NCBI GenBank assembly: GCA_022376465.1
Contig: JACDTU010000006.1
Span: forward strand, 1,302,001 to 1,366,000
DNA length: 64,000 nucleotides
Reading direction: 5' to 3'
Source: Cubamyces lactineus
Lineage: Eukaryota > Basidiomycota > Agaricomycetes > Polyporales > Polyporaceae
Shown: in pieces, positions 46,456 through 56,777 of the stretch
Numbering within the stretch: the stretch's first letter is position 1
How the letters are laid out: each line of letters begins with the position of its first letter
Made by a program: the position numbers and the translations under genes
The notes under the pieces: model-generated
Databases searched by the model: none
Told to the model about the DNA's origin: nothing
What the model saw: the letters and a program-made list of their open reading frames with translations, nothing else

Positions 46456-47599
46456 ACTTGTTTTTGGCCCCGCCTCCTTTGCCAATGCCATGACCCAGCG
46501 CTGTTGGTTAGCCTGCGTCTCTCAGTCGGAGAACTGTTCAGTGCGGTGAATGCGATTATCCCATACGCATACGGGGGTCAAATGAATAACACGAGCCATG
46601 GTGTGTGCTAATGCGTACTAGTCTTGCTAATCCTCTTGAACTTCAGGAGACACGGTCTCTGCGTTCTGTGCAACTTCGTCGTAGCATACAGATGTCGCTT
46701 CGTAGTGCGTATGACACGAAGTGCCGCACACGCAAATCCCAAGCAATACTGAAGCATGGGTGAGCATGGCCATCAGAATTGCGCATGAGTCTTTGACGAG
46801 CTCCAGGCATCCCGTGCGGTATAGACTCGAGCTCGTTCTGAGGCCTCCTGAGGCTGGTCCCAACCCAACCCCCAGGCACAGATCGTACTGAGTGCTAGCA
46901 AGGGGTATAGCGCGAGCACATCATTTCTGGTGGCCCCGGCGTAAATCATCGTCAAACTGAGGCGACGTCGAGGTCCGGTCTCTTCCAGGACCCACAAGAG
47001 TATAGCTTGGCCCTGGACGAGATTGCGATCCTCGTGTTCTCTGAGCGCCGAGTCAGTGGATCGTCGAGAGGAGTCATGCTAAAGACTCCTGTCGATCAGC
47101 GAGCAAATTGCAAGCAGATCATCGCCAGGAAAATGGCAGGGAACGTCGGCGCCTAACTGCAAACATCTGGGTTCCGAGTCTTGAGCATGCGCCGACTGCG
47201 ACGAAGTGAATATGGCCATGACCATGGCCACCGACTCTTCTATGCGCACTGTTGAATAAGCCACAACCAGTAGCATGTCGATATAGCGCCGAGAAAAGCC
47301 GTTCCTGGATCCTCAACGAACCACAACGGAGTCCGGGAGAAACATTGACCAGGCTGAGCCTCGATCACGTGCTCATACCACCACCCTACAAGGACTCGCG
47401 CAATATTGCATCATGCATATCGAGCACTCTCGCGTCGACTATTTCATCTTTATTGACTACAGCTGCAGGCGCGCGCAAGATATGGCGTCGGCAGTACAAA
47501 TAGCAGCCTACGCGCGGGGGTAGGCGAGCTGAACGTCGCCCTTTTCCCCCTCGCCGCCGCCCAACCCGCTCAGTGCGCAAGGTGACTGTCCGACCCGCC
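46456..47599. other. Intergenic region upstream of the MFS gene
   Basis: No gene recognised. Short open frames on both strands have no domain. Confidence 0.5.
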
Positions 47600-49432
47600 A
47601 TGGCCACCAAGGGAGACCTCTCGCTCTACTCCTCGTCCATCAAATCCACGGCGGAGGCGACCGAGGAAGCGCAAGTCATCCTCGAGCAGTTCGACCCCGA
47701 GCTTGTCAAGAAGACATGGCGGAAGGTAGACTGGAACATCATGCCGATTGCCGTCTGGCTCTACTTGGCTTCCTATATTGACCGGTGCGTATCTTGGAGC
47801 GAATGTACAGAGACGGCATTGCTGAGCTCGTGGCTGATTTGATAGGGCAAACATCGGAAACGCCAAAGTTCTCGGACTGGCCAATGCCCTTCATCTGACG
47901 AGCAACCAGTACAACTGGGCGCTGTCCATCTTCTTCATTGGTTATGTCATCTTCGAGACGCCGTCGAACATTATCCTTCGGAGGGTTAGCCCGAGATGGT
48001 ACATTCCTCTGCTCACGGTATGTCTGTTTGTCCACCTCTGTCCACAAATAGATGTGTACTTACATTGCGGAAAGGTAATTTGGGGTCTGGTCTGCGCACT
48101 TTTCGCCACCGTGAAGAGCGCTGCCGGCCTTTTGGCCATCCGCTTCTTCCTTGGTTTAGCGGAAGCCGGTTTCTTGCCCGGCATTGTGTACTGGCGTCAG
48201 TCCCCTTCTTCTCTTGCGTGTAAGATGATGGACTCACCGGACCGTAGTGAGCTGCTGGTATCCCCGCTCAGTGTTGGGACGACGCTTTGGCGTACTCTAC
48301 TCCACGGTCTCGCTGACAGGCGCTTTCGGCGGCCTTCTCGCTACTGCGATCCATGCACTCGACGGCACGCACGGTATCGCAGGATGGCAGTAAGTAGTAC
48401 CCATCTGTTCAGACGCAAGCGTTCACTAACGAACCACTCGGAACAGGTGGATCTTCATCGTCGAGGGATGCATCACCGCCGGCTTTGGCATCATCGCTGC
48501 GTTCGTGATGTCTGCATACCCCGCCACGGCCCACTTCCTCTCTGAAGAGGAGAGACGGATCATCATCCTCACTAACGAAGCCGACCGCGCCCAGAAGGCG
48601 TCGGAGTCGTTCAACAGCAAGCAGATCCGCTCCGCCTTCACTGACTGGCGCACCTACGTCTGGGCGGTCGCCTACATCACCATCTACATCCCCGTTTACA
48701 GCGTCATCTTGTCGCTTCCCACCGTCGTCACCGGCCTGGGATACAAGGGCACGACGGCGACGCTGATGGCCTGCCCGCCCTACGGCGTCGGCTTCATCAT
48801 CGTATTGCTTGCTGGGTGGACCGCGGACAAGTACGGCCGCCTCTACTACCATTACACCGCGTCGATCCTCGTCACCGTCGTCGCGTTGATCGTCCTCATG
48901 GCTGTCGAGAACCTGGTTGTGCGCTACATCATGTTCTTCTTCGTCATGTTCATGTGAGTGCCTCCTTATAGGCCGCAGATCGCGTCGAGCGTTCACCTGA
49001 CTTACCGTGATCGTGCAGGTTCGTTCCCGTGTCGATCTGCTGGACATGGCTCACCTCCAACCTCGCTGGCCCTAACAAGCGCGCTGCCGGTATGGGCCTT
49101 GTCTTCTCCATCGGCAACATCGGCGGCGCTGTCTCTGGCCAGATCTACCGCGCCGAGTGGGCTCCTCGCTACGTGCAAGGACATGCCATCAACATTGGAT
49201 GCTACGCTCTCGCCCTCATCGCCGGCACGGTGCTCTGGTGGAGCTACAAGACCGACAACGCGGCACGCGATCGCGCGGCGAAGGAGACCGTGAAGCGGAC
49301 AAAACCCCTCGACCTCATCGGCGAGGACCTTGGAGACCTCGGGGACAGGTGAGATTCCTTTGCGATAGCCTCAGGTATACAAGCGCTGACCAGTCTGTGC
49401 GCAGGCATCCGAGCTTCAGATATTTCCTGTGA
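47600..49432 (+). CDS. MFS permease of the DAL5/allantoate (ACS) family
   Basis: This is a 12-helix major facilitator of the anion:cation symporter type, whose fungal members import allantoate, nicotinate, biotin, pantothenate and similar acids. Segments include KKTWRKVDWNIMPIAVWLYL, ASYIDRANIGNAKVLGLANA, YNWALSIFFIGYVIFETPSN, IILRRVSPRWYIPLL, IWGLVCALFATVKS, RFFLGLAEAGFLPGIVYW, LSCWYPRS, GVLYSTVSLTGAFGGLLA, GWQWIFIVEG, HFLSEEERRII, WTWLTSNLAGPNKRAAGMGL and VFSIGNIGGAVSGQIY. The RFFLGLAEAGFLPG and YPR-RRFG blocks are typical of this family. Introns near 47787-47848, 48020-48073, 48197-48248, 48390-48446, 48955-49019 and 49350-49404 were placed by splice signals. ATG 47600 was chosen over an upstream one at 47573 because the protein then starts like its relatives. 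The actual substrate is unknown. Confidence 0.92.
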
Positions 49433-49599
49433 TTCGTTTCCTGCGACTATGATGATACCGACGACCGTGCGGAGGGGATTGGGACACGACTAGATTAGAC
49501 TCGTAAAATGGACGCATGTCCAGCGACGCACGACTCCCACTGTATTGTAGACACACTCTCGCGAACACGACGGCTACCTCTTCATTCCAACAGTTGGCC

Positions 49600-51984
49600 T
49601 CACGCATCCGGCAGCATCATGAGCGGACTCCGGCGCATGAACGACGGGCGCGGCATCTCGTCGTGCGACGTCGCGGAGCCCTCGCCCTGTCTGAGCGTAC
49701 GGAGCTCGAGCAGCGACACCTCGAGCACAATCAACTTGTCCTCCCAGTTGCCTGTGCTGTTCAGCTGCTTCGCCTGTTCGATCACGTCCGCGAGCACCTC
49801 TACGAACTCGTCCTCGAGCGCGCGCGGGTACTTCTTCTCGAGCGCGACGAGGTGTGGTGCGATGCGCGCGATCGAATATAGCAGCCGCGGCTCGTTTCGC
49901 CATAGCGGCGTCGCGAAGAAGTCCATGAGGTGGCGCAGGGTGCCCTGCAAATTTCCGTGAACCTCGGAGTATCCGGAGGAAGAGAGCGAGGGGAGTGTGG
50001 CAAGGCAGATGACTAGATCGCATGCGTCAAGGAAATGCTTCGAGTTTCCGTCGCTGCGCGTGCTCGACATGAATTTGACCAAGGCCGCCAAATCTAGTAG
50101 CATGTGAGGGACCGTCAGTGGTAGCCCTGCGATCCAAAGAGATATGCTACGCCCGAGAATGGCTCACCATGGCAGCCTTCAGACGAAAATTGATCCGCAA
50201 GTGCGAGGTTCCTCCAGAGCTGCTGGTATAGTATAGAAAATGCCAGGTGTCGCACGTCCTCGTCTGGGTCGTCCAGCAATGAGCAGAAGACACGGCAGAA
50301 GTGGAAGTAGGTCAGTGGAAGCGAGCGCACGAGCAGCGGTTCGAGGATCTGCATCGTGCGGATGGCATGCTCTCGCGACGCTGGCTCAACCCTCGTCTTA
50401 CACAACGCATCGAGCGTGAGGTCGGCTAGGATGGCGACGGACTCCGTGCGGTCGTTCCGCGTGTCGAAGTACGGAAGACCGTGTTCGACGCGGTCAGCAC
50501 GGTGGTTCATGATGTCGTAGTAGGACTTGATCGACGCGCCCGCTGGCATGTCGTTGAGACAAGGCCGGACGACCTCGCGAAGGAAGTCGTCCTCTAAGAG
50601 CATTGCGTCCGCCTCGACGAGGAGGTGTTGGTCGAGGACGGGGCCTGAGACGTCGACTAGGGCTCGCTCCCTAGCCACCCAGCTGTACGTATTCGGCTTG
50701 TTGGCGAAGCGCGCGAGTCTGCGGACGAGCTTTCGGGCATAGCGACTGCGAAGGCGCGAGAAGTAACCGTCCGCCCCAGTTGCGGTCCACCTAGCCGCCT
50801 GCGACGAGATAGAACGTGCGAAGCTCCGCAGAGGACGCTTGGACGCTTGAAAGACGACGAAAAAGCCCCATGCCTGGGGTGACTGGTAGGAGCAGTCGTC
50901 TGATACGCTTGGGAGGATGGTAGTGACCAAGAGGAAGAAGAGCAGTAGGGCGACAAGAACCTCCGCAGCTGTGGTGATAATTTGGTTGAGCTGTTCCAGG
51001 AACAGAACCAGTCCAACGAGGAAGAGCACGACAGCGCCTTGGAGGAGGATTGGTAAGAGCATCATAATCTCCGCCACCTTCCACTTTTTGAGACCGTCTC
51101 GGCGGAACTGTCGTACTCGGGCGATGTCGGGAGATACGCTGGTGAGGCCGCTGGTGTACTGGTTGAGCCACTGCCTCACGAGGATGCCCAGGGAGGCAGC
51201 TGCAACACTGCATATAAGCCCGGAGAACCAAAGCGCGTTGATCGCCACGGCATATCGCATCGAGGGACCAGGCGACGAAGGGTCGGGAATGAGGGATATA
51301 GTCGAATTCAACACCAATGCGCCATTTGTCACGATGTACACGGAGGGTCCGTTACTTCCTCCCGGTTGCAACATCTTGTATGCCTCGACGTCAAACGCGG
51401 TCAGAATGGCGGAGAACAGGGCGGCCTATGACCAAAGATTAGTCCAGAAGCCGCAGACTGAGCTAGTATGTAATGAGTCGCCAAGACACAATAGCGATAC
51501 TCACAAAGACAAGTTCGGTGTCGATCTCTTCCTTCCACGCTTCAATCTTGGCTTCTTCGTGTTCTTTCATAGCCATCGCACATTGCATCCAGGCTTCTGC
51601 GGATTTCGACTCCGCACTTGTCGATACAGTGGTAGTAGGAGACTGGTTTGCGACATCCTAGTGTGAAACTTGTCGGTTGAGGAAAGGCCCCCTCACGAGA
51701 ATATATGGAATGAGGTTCGATGGAGATTGTATGCTCACAAGTAACTCGATCACTGTATCATCTTTGGAGTCCAGCTGTTCGCCCTGCTTTCCGCCGCGCT
51801 TCCGCAACTGAGTTATTCGGTTGAGCGACAGTTCGCGATGAATCAGTGAGGATCTCACAGTTTCCAGCCTTCTGTGATACGGACTATCTCCTCTTCCGAA
51901 TTCAGGAGGCCTGGATGAGAGCCGCGAATAGCGGTAAGCATTCGGTTGATCCCCTACGGTTCGTGACCTATGAACGGATGTCAT
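49600..51984 (-). CDS. DUF6535 membrane protein
   Basis: DUF6535 is a basidiomycete-expanded family of unknown function, usually with an N-terminal helical hairpin and a large cytoplasmic region. Here the first exon (51984-51739) is basic and polar. The next carries WKEEIDTELVFAALFSAILT, the family signature, near 51540-51400 across an intron. It continues as AFDVEAYKMLQPGG, and then helices AINALWFSGLICSVAAASLG, EIMMLLPILLQGAVVLFLVG and AAEVLVALLLFFLLVTTILP. The remaining 500 residues look alpha-helical and repeat-like. The last exon ends SPLMMLPDA at 49600. I saw no enzyme motif. The exon layout is consistent and the frame intact. Confidence 0.85.
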
Positions 51985-52708
51985 GAAGACCTGAAGTTAC
52001 GCACATGATCAGTTAAGCCGTGTATGTCGGTCAACAAGGAGGCACGTACGCTCTGCAGAGGTGAGCCCGGTTGGAGGACGCACGGCGGCCCCATGCATGT
52101 TTAAGAGACGCTATCGGGCCCCTGTCAGCCCTGGGGAAATGTTGCTGTGCGACTGCGACCTGCAAACGGCGTGAACATCGGTGCGCAGACCTGCGATGCA
52201 AAGTGCCTTGGGCACAGAATTCAATCACGCCGCCAGGTCCCATCGCCAGCCTCCTGTCGTACCGCAGGCGTCTCTTCGACGAACGTGCGTGCTACGAGAC
52301 GGCGATGGTTTGTATATGGCCTAACGAAGCAAGCGCCTTGATGGGCTTCTATGTTAGTAAACAAAGAGATGATGCGAAGCGGCGCCGCGGGGGACGGTAT
52401 ACCGGGGGCCGGGGGAGACTCGGATGCTAAAACCAATAATTATAGTGTACATTGTCAATGTAAAACGGAGGTTAGACGTGGTTGTTTGTTCCAGTATCCA
52501 GCGCGTGCACTCGTAGGTGTCGTTTAGTGTTCTCTGCAGCATCCAACGGACTGAGACGAGAACGAGGTTCGGCCTGTCATCTGACAGGACCATGCCTTCA
52601 CACTGACAGCCCGACATCACAGCTCGTAGTCGTGCCGTCCATGAGACTAGAAGATCGTGAGTATTAGGCAGTATCCAACCTGGAACCGTAGGGGTCACTC
52701 ACCAGGCT
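51985..52708. other. Intergenic region upstream of the DUF6535 gene
   Basis: It is the 5' flank of the DUF6535 gene and the 3' flank of the DUF262 gene. No gene recognised. Confidence 0.55.
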
Positions 52709-55700
52709 TCAGCGATACCTCCGATACTCCCGGCTACGCGGACGATTATAGTAGCCGTCCTTGTCCCAGCCATAGTCTCTGTCCCTACCTCTATCTCTCT
52801 CCCAGTCTCGACCCCTGCCCGAATCCGAGTATCGACGCCCGTAGCGGTCGTGAGTGCCGTATCGAGGTTCGCTCCGGTCCCTGCTTCCGTCCCTGCTCCG
52901 GCCTGGACTCCGTTCCCTGCTCCGGTCCCTGTACCGATCCCTGGACAAGTCCCTATAACGCTCTCTGCTCCAGCCCCTTTCGCGCTCTCTACTCCGGGAA
53001 GAGTCCCGGTAGCGATCCCGGTCGCGCCGGGAGATAGACGGCGGCTGAGGCGAAGGCGACCGCGGTACCCTGCTAGATAGAGCAGGGGACTGTACTCCCG
53101 AGACGGAAGATGCAATACTGGGACTGGGTACTGCCGACGAGCCGTGGACTGGCGGTGCAAGCAGCGATGGCGGTGGCGGCGGTGGCGGTATCGCTGGACT
53201 AGGAGTGGTAGGTGGCTGAGGCGATGATATGTGTACAGCAGCGATTCCTGACACTGGAGGTGTCGGGGACGGATTGTCTGATCCACTAGCGGACGCGCTA
53301 GGCAGATGGCCGTGTCTGGCCAGTAGTTGTTCCAACGAACTTTGCAACCTCTGCTCGGCGGGAGTCGTAGCTATGGGGGTAGGTCGTGAAGACGAAGTGG
53401 GCGTTATCCCGGTGCTGGTGTCGATAGGGGTCAACCTTGGTATAGCAGCTGGCCGGACGATGCCGTTCGGAGAAGCCTGGGCATGTCTAGTTGGAGCGTA
53501 TTTGCGGGACGTATGAGCCCACGTTACGATGATATAGACGCCAGTTGCACCTACACAGTGTTGTTACGAGGGATACCTGCGCTTGCTGGTGTGCTACTAT
53601 TCTGCAGCGGGGACGCAACGACGGGGCTACTTGTCACTGGTTCAGGAGGGTCCTCATCCATCCTATCATCATCGCGGACCTCTTGCTTGACAACAGGGCT
53701 ATTGCGGACAGAAGGTGTAGTAGCAACGGGTTCGCTCGAGGGTTCCTCAGCAGCCGGGACTGCTGCGAGCTGGGTCAAAGCGATAGAATCAGCAGCAGCT
53801 GATGCAGCTGTCCTGGTTGTCCTGGTGGTGATACGAGCGGGGGTCGCCTTCGCAGAAGAACTTGCACTCTTGGCTGTCGCGGCAGCGGTAGAACGCTGAG
53901 CTGTAGATTTTGTTGTGGCCAATTTCGCAGATTTGGATGGACCGGCCTTCGGCGTTGATTTCTCCGCCTCCTTCGACGTAGATGCCGACGCAGCTGCGGC
54001 GGCCGTAGCTTTCTTGGCTGCCGCCGCCCTGGATTTGGTCGCAGGAGCAGCTGCAGCCTTCGCCGCGGCGGGGGCGGAAGATGGACCAGAGAGAGAGGGT
54101 CTCTTCTTTGGCTTGGGCGCCACTTCGGCTTCGGATTCGCTGCTTGCAGTGTCTTGTTGCCTACGGCGCTTCTCTGCGTTCGCTGGGTCATGTACACTGC
54201 CGCCGACCCTTAGCGACTTGATAGCCTTTGATGCTGAGACGTCGCCCTTGTTGGCAGCGGTGATCAGTTCTTGGTTTTCCAGGCCGCTAGTAATGAACTT
54301 GAACATCGTCTTCGTGACTTTGGAATTCTGGCGGATGTCACAGTGATGCTTCCGCACGTCCGCGCGCATCAGCCAGATCGCGTTCGACAGCTGTTTGAGG
54401 GAGTATGTCTTGCGGTAGCGGTATATGAGCACGCCGGTCATGGTGAACTCCAGCGGAGATACTCGGGATGGCTTGCTGAAGGCGGCGTTGAGCTTCTTGT
54501 CCCGGACGAGGGCGATGAAGATGCGGAACGTCTCTAGCACGTCCTCTCGTGTCTTCGCGGGGACGGCCTTCATAGAGGATAGCCACGATTCCAGTCGAGG
54601 AGCCGTAGGATACGTGGTTGCCGGGTGCGAGTCAATCAGGTATATTATCGTCGCAAGACATGCAAAGTCTTTGCCACGATCGTGGCCCCAATCCAGATCT
54701 TCGCCGAACCCCTCGTCGCCGAGAACGATTGATTGTACTTCTCGGATGAGCGTGGGAAATGGACCGGGGATCGCTTGCATACGCTCTGATGTAGACTGTT
54801 AGTTATGGTGGAAATTCGGGTGCCCCACTAATTCCACATGACCGCGTACCAGCTGTTGTGAGAGCTACACCCAATTGTACACGCTTGTGGGACGGCATGA
54901 GTTTGGACGCGTGGAGCGATTTATCGAGTAGAATGCTGACCTGGAAAATCTCCCTTTCTTGATCATCTGTAAGATCATCGTATTCTACGCATACAATCTG
55001 CTTGTTCGCAAAGGCTTGAATCAGCTGCCTTGATAGCATTGTACGTTTCTCGCCCGGGCTATCCCGATACCAGTACTTCTTATTTGTCGTGCTGATCTGA
55101 CGGTGAGCACATTTATACCGTTAGAATCATGGTCACGTACATGTCCTTGTCTTTAAGGTGTTGCTAGTCAGTTGTATGTTCGATAGTGATGCGGATTTGT
55201 AGACGTACGAGGGATCTGACATTCGAATTGCAGCAACCTTTATGTGTTATCGAATCACAGTGAAACAGTCACGTTGTACTTACCATGCCATCCATGAAAC
55301 TGCGTGGTAGTCATTAGTTCTATTGTCACAATGACGAACCTCAGGTAAAGAGGTCGCGAGCGGAAGAAAACAGCATTACACGAGAGTTGGCATTACTGGT
55401 ACGTAGATGAGACTGCCCACAGGGGTAGACTATATAGATTCGCGCTTTCAACATAATGGAGGGTGTGTCCGTGTTGCCCTCCCGTGACTGGAGCTGGGTT
55501 TGCCTCTGGCTGGAGGGGCGTATTGCACCAATGGCGCATGTTCAATGCTAACAATTGAGAAAACCTGCGAGTCAGTTGGCGCCGATTGCTCATCGTCCGC
55601 CTTGCATATACCCTAGGACATAGGGACGATGGTGTTCATCGCCGGCAGTGCGCGTAGGTGCGTGATTGTATGCCGTTTCTACGCCCCTTGGTTCACACAA

Positions 55701-56467
55701 ATTGCCTCTCTCTAGTGACGGGAGAAGTCTGACTGCGATAGCAGGCGGCTTTCTCTCGTCAATGTTCTCTCGAGCCGGTGCAGACACGCTGCGACTGGTG
55801 GCTTGGCCCACGACCAGCTTATGAGATCGCACGAGAGGTATTCTCGGTCCACGGGGACGCTATGCACTTACAGCTGAATCGAAGTGAGCCTTTGCTTGCC
55901 ATCTATGCATGTGCGGGTCTCGCTTCCGTCGTCGTGCCTCTGTACAGCTGTACTCGCAATGGTTATTGTCCATCGTCAAGGCAGACGACAATACATTACC
56001 CACCAAATATAACTGGAGGGATGTAGAAGTTCCTGAACAAAGAGTCGATTAGGCCGACCTGCTTGGCTTCGGTCCAAACGACATCTGCAATCAAGCATAA
56101 GCATAACAGATCAGACGGAATGGACAAGTCATGTACCTCGCTGATATTCCGGATCCAAGATAATCGTGTTATCGACGATTTGATCTGTGGATACTGATGC
56201 TTCAAGGGTCAACCCCTCTATGCTAGGCGAAACATGCGCACCATACAGGCTCTTGGCAGTGTAGGTCGTTGTGCGGTATGGTCTGAGGTAGTTTGTCACC
56301 TATACCGGCAGCGCTCGTGGTGATTAACGTCAACGATGACCGCAAGCCCTGTCACTCGCCTTATATTCGGTCTTCGCTTTGGGCGGTCGCTTCTTCTTAG
56401 GCGCGGGAATATACTCATCCTCATCAGAAGAGAGCTCGGTGAGGCTGGAATCCCAGTCCGAAAGCAT
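52709..56467 (-). CDS. DUF262 (GmrSD/ParB-like) protein with arginine/serine-rich tail
   Basis: The N-terminal third is a DUF262 domain, the fold of bacterial GmrS/GmrD-type NTPase-nucleases. Exons join as MLSDWDSSLTELSSDEDEYI with KKKRPPKAKTEYK, then VTNYLRPYRTTTYTAKSLY, DQIVDNTIILDPEYQRD, VVWTEAKQVGLIDSLFRNFY with IPPVIF, and HDDGSETRTCIDGKQRLTSI (exon 55947-55872). A 16-nt exon LFMDGM (55299-55284) follows, then TTNKKYWYRDSPGEKR, ANKQIVCVEYDDLTDDQERE, IFQRVQLGVALTTAERMQA and WGHDRGKDFACLATIIYLID. The key motif is IDGKQR (I/VDGQQR in bacteria). After it come an Ala/Lys/Ser-rich linker and a last exon (to 52709) dominated by RDRYRD, RSRERERG and RSRDGSRDRSE repeats. One intron (acceptor before ASPNGIVRP, donor GTGTAG) is needed to link tail and core; it is plausible but weak. 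The first intron has a GC donor (56359-56354). Function unknown. Confidence 0.83.
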
Positions 56468-56777
56468 GTAATCGGGTTTTTCGAGCGGAGAGCCGCAGTG
56501 CTACGAGGGAGTAGAGATGGTGATGGTCGCAGTGCTGGAGACGAGTCTCAAAAAGTCGAACAAAGACTGGCGGACGGGGAAACCCTTGCTGAGCCTTCTT
56601 CGGTTAGACTATCGAGGGGATCCGCGTTAGCACGTGCTCGACACGCTTTTAGGCGCCGCTACAAAATGCCACGCGAAACGCTCAACGCGACGCGACGCGC
56701 CACTCACGCGACGAACAGCGACCACATCCGACCAACCTCCGTCTCTCCTGCCTCCCGGCTGGGGCTTTTGTCCCAAA
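56468..56777. promoter_or_regulatory. Shared divergent promoter of DUF262 gene and SMC2
   Basis: The two start codons are 310 bases apart in opposite directions. Five ACGCG cores lie at 56671-56711 (ACGCGA at 56671, 56685, 56690 and 56706, ACGCGC at 56695). The first reads CACGCGAAAC and also fits the SCB-like CRCGAAA. ACGCG and CRCGAAA are the binding cores of fungal MBF/SBF G1-S factors. They sit 60-110 bases before the SMC2 ATG. This regulatory reading is inferred from motif match. Confidence 0.6.

Noticed and set aside
55393..55832. Minus-strand frames inside the long DUF262 intron
   Set aside because: They do not match the family and are not needed to join the conserved blocks. C/D-box-like snippets there do not fit consensus well enough to call a snoRNA.
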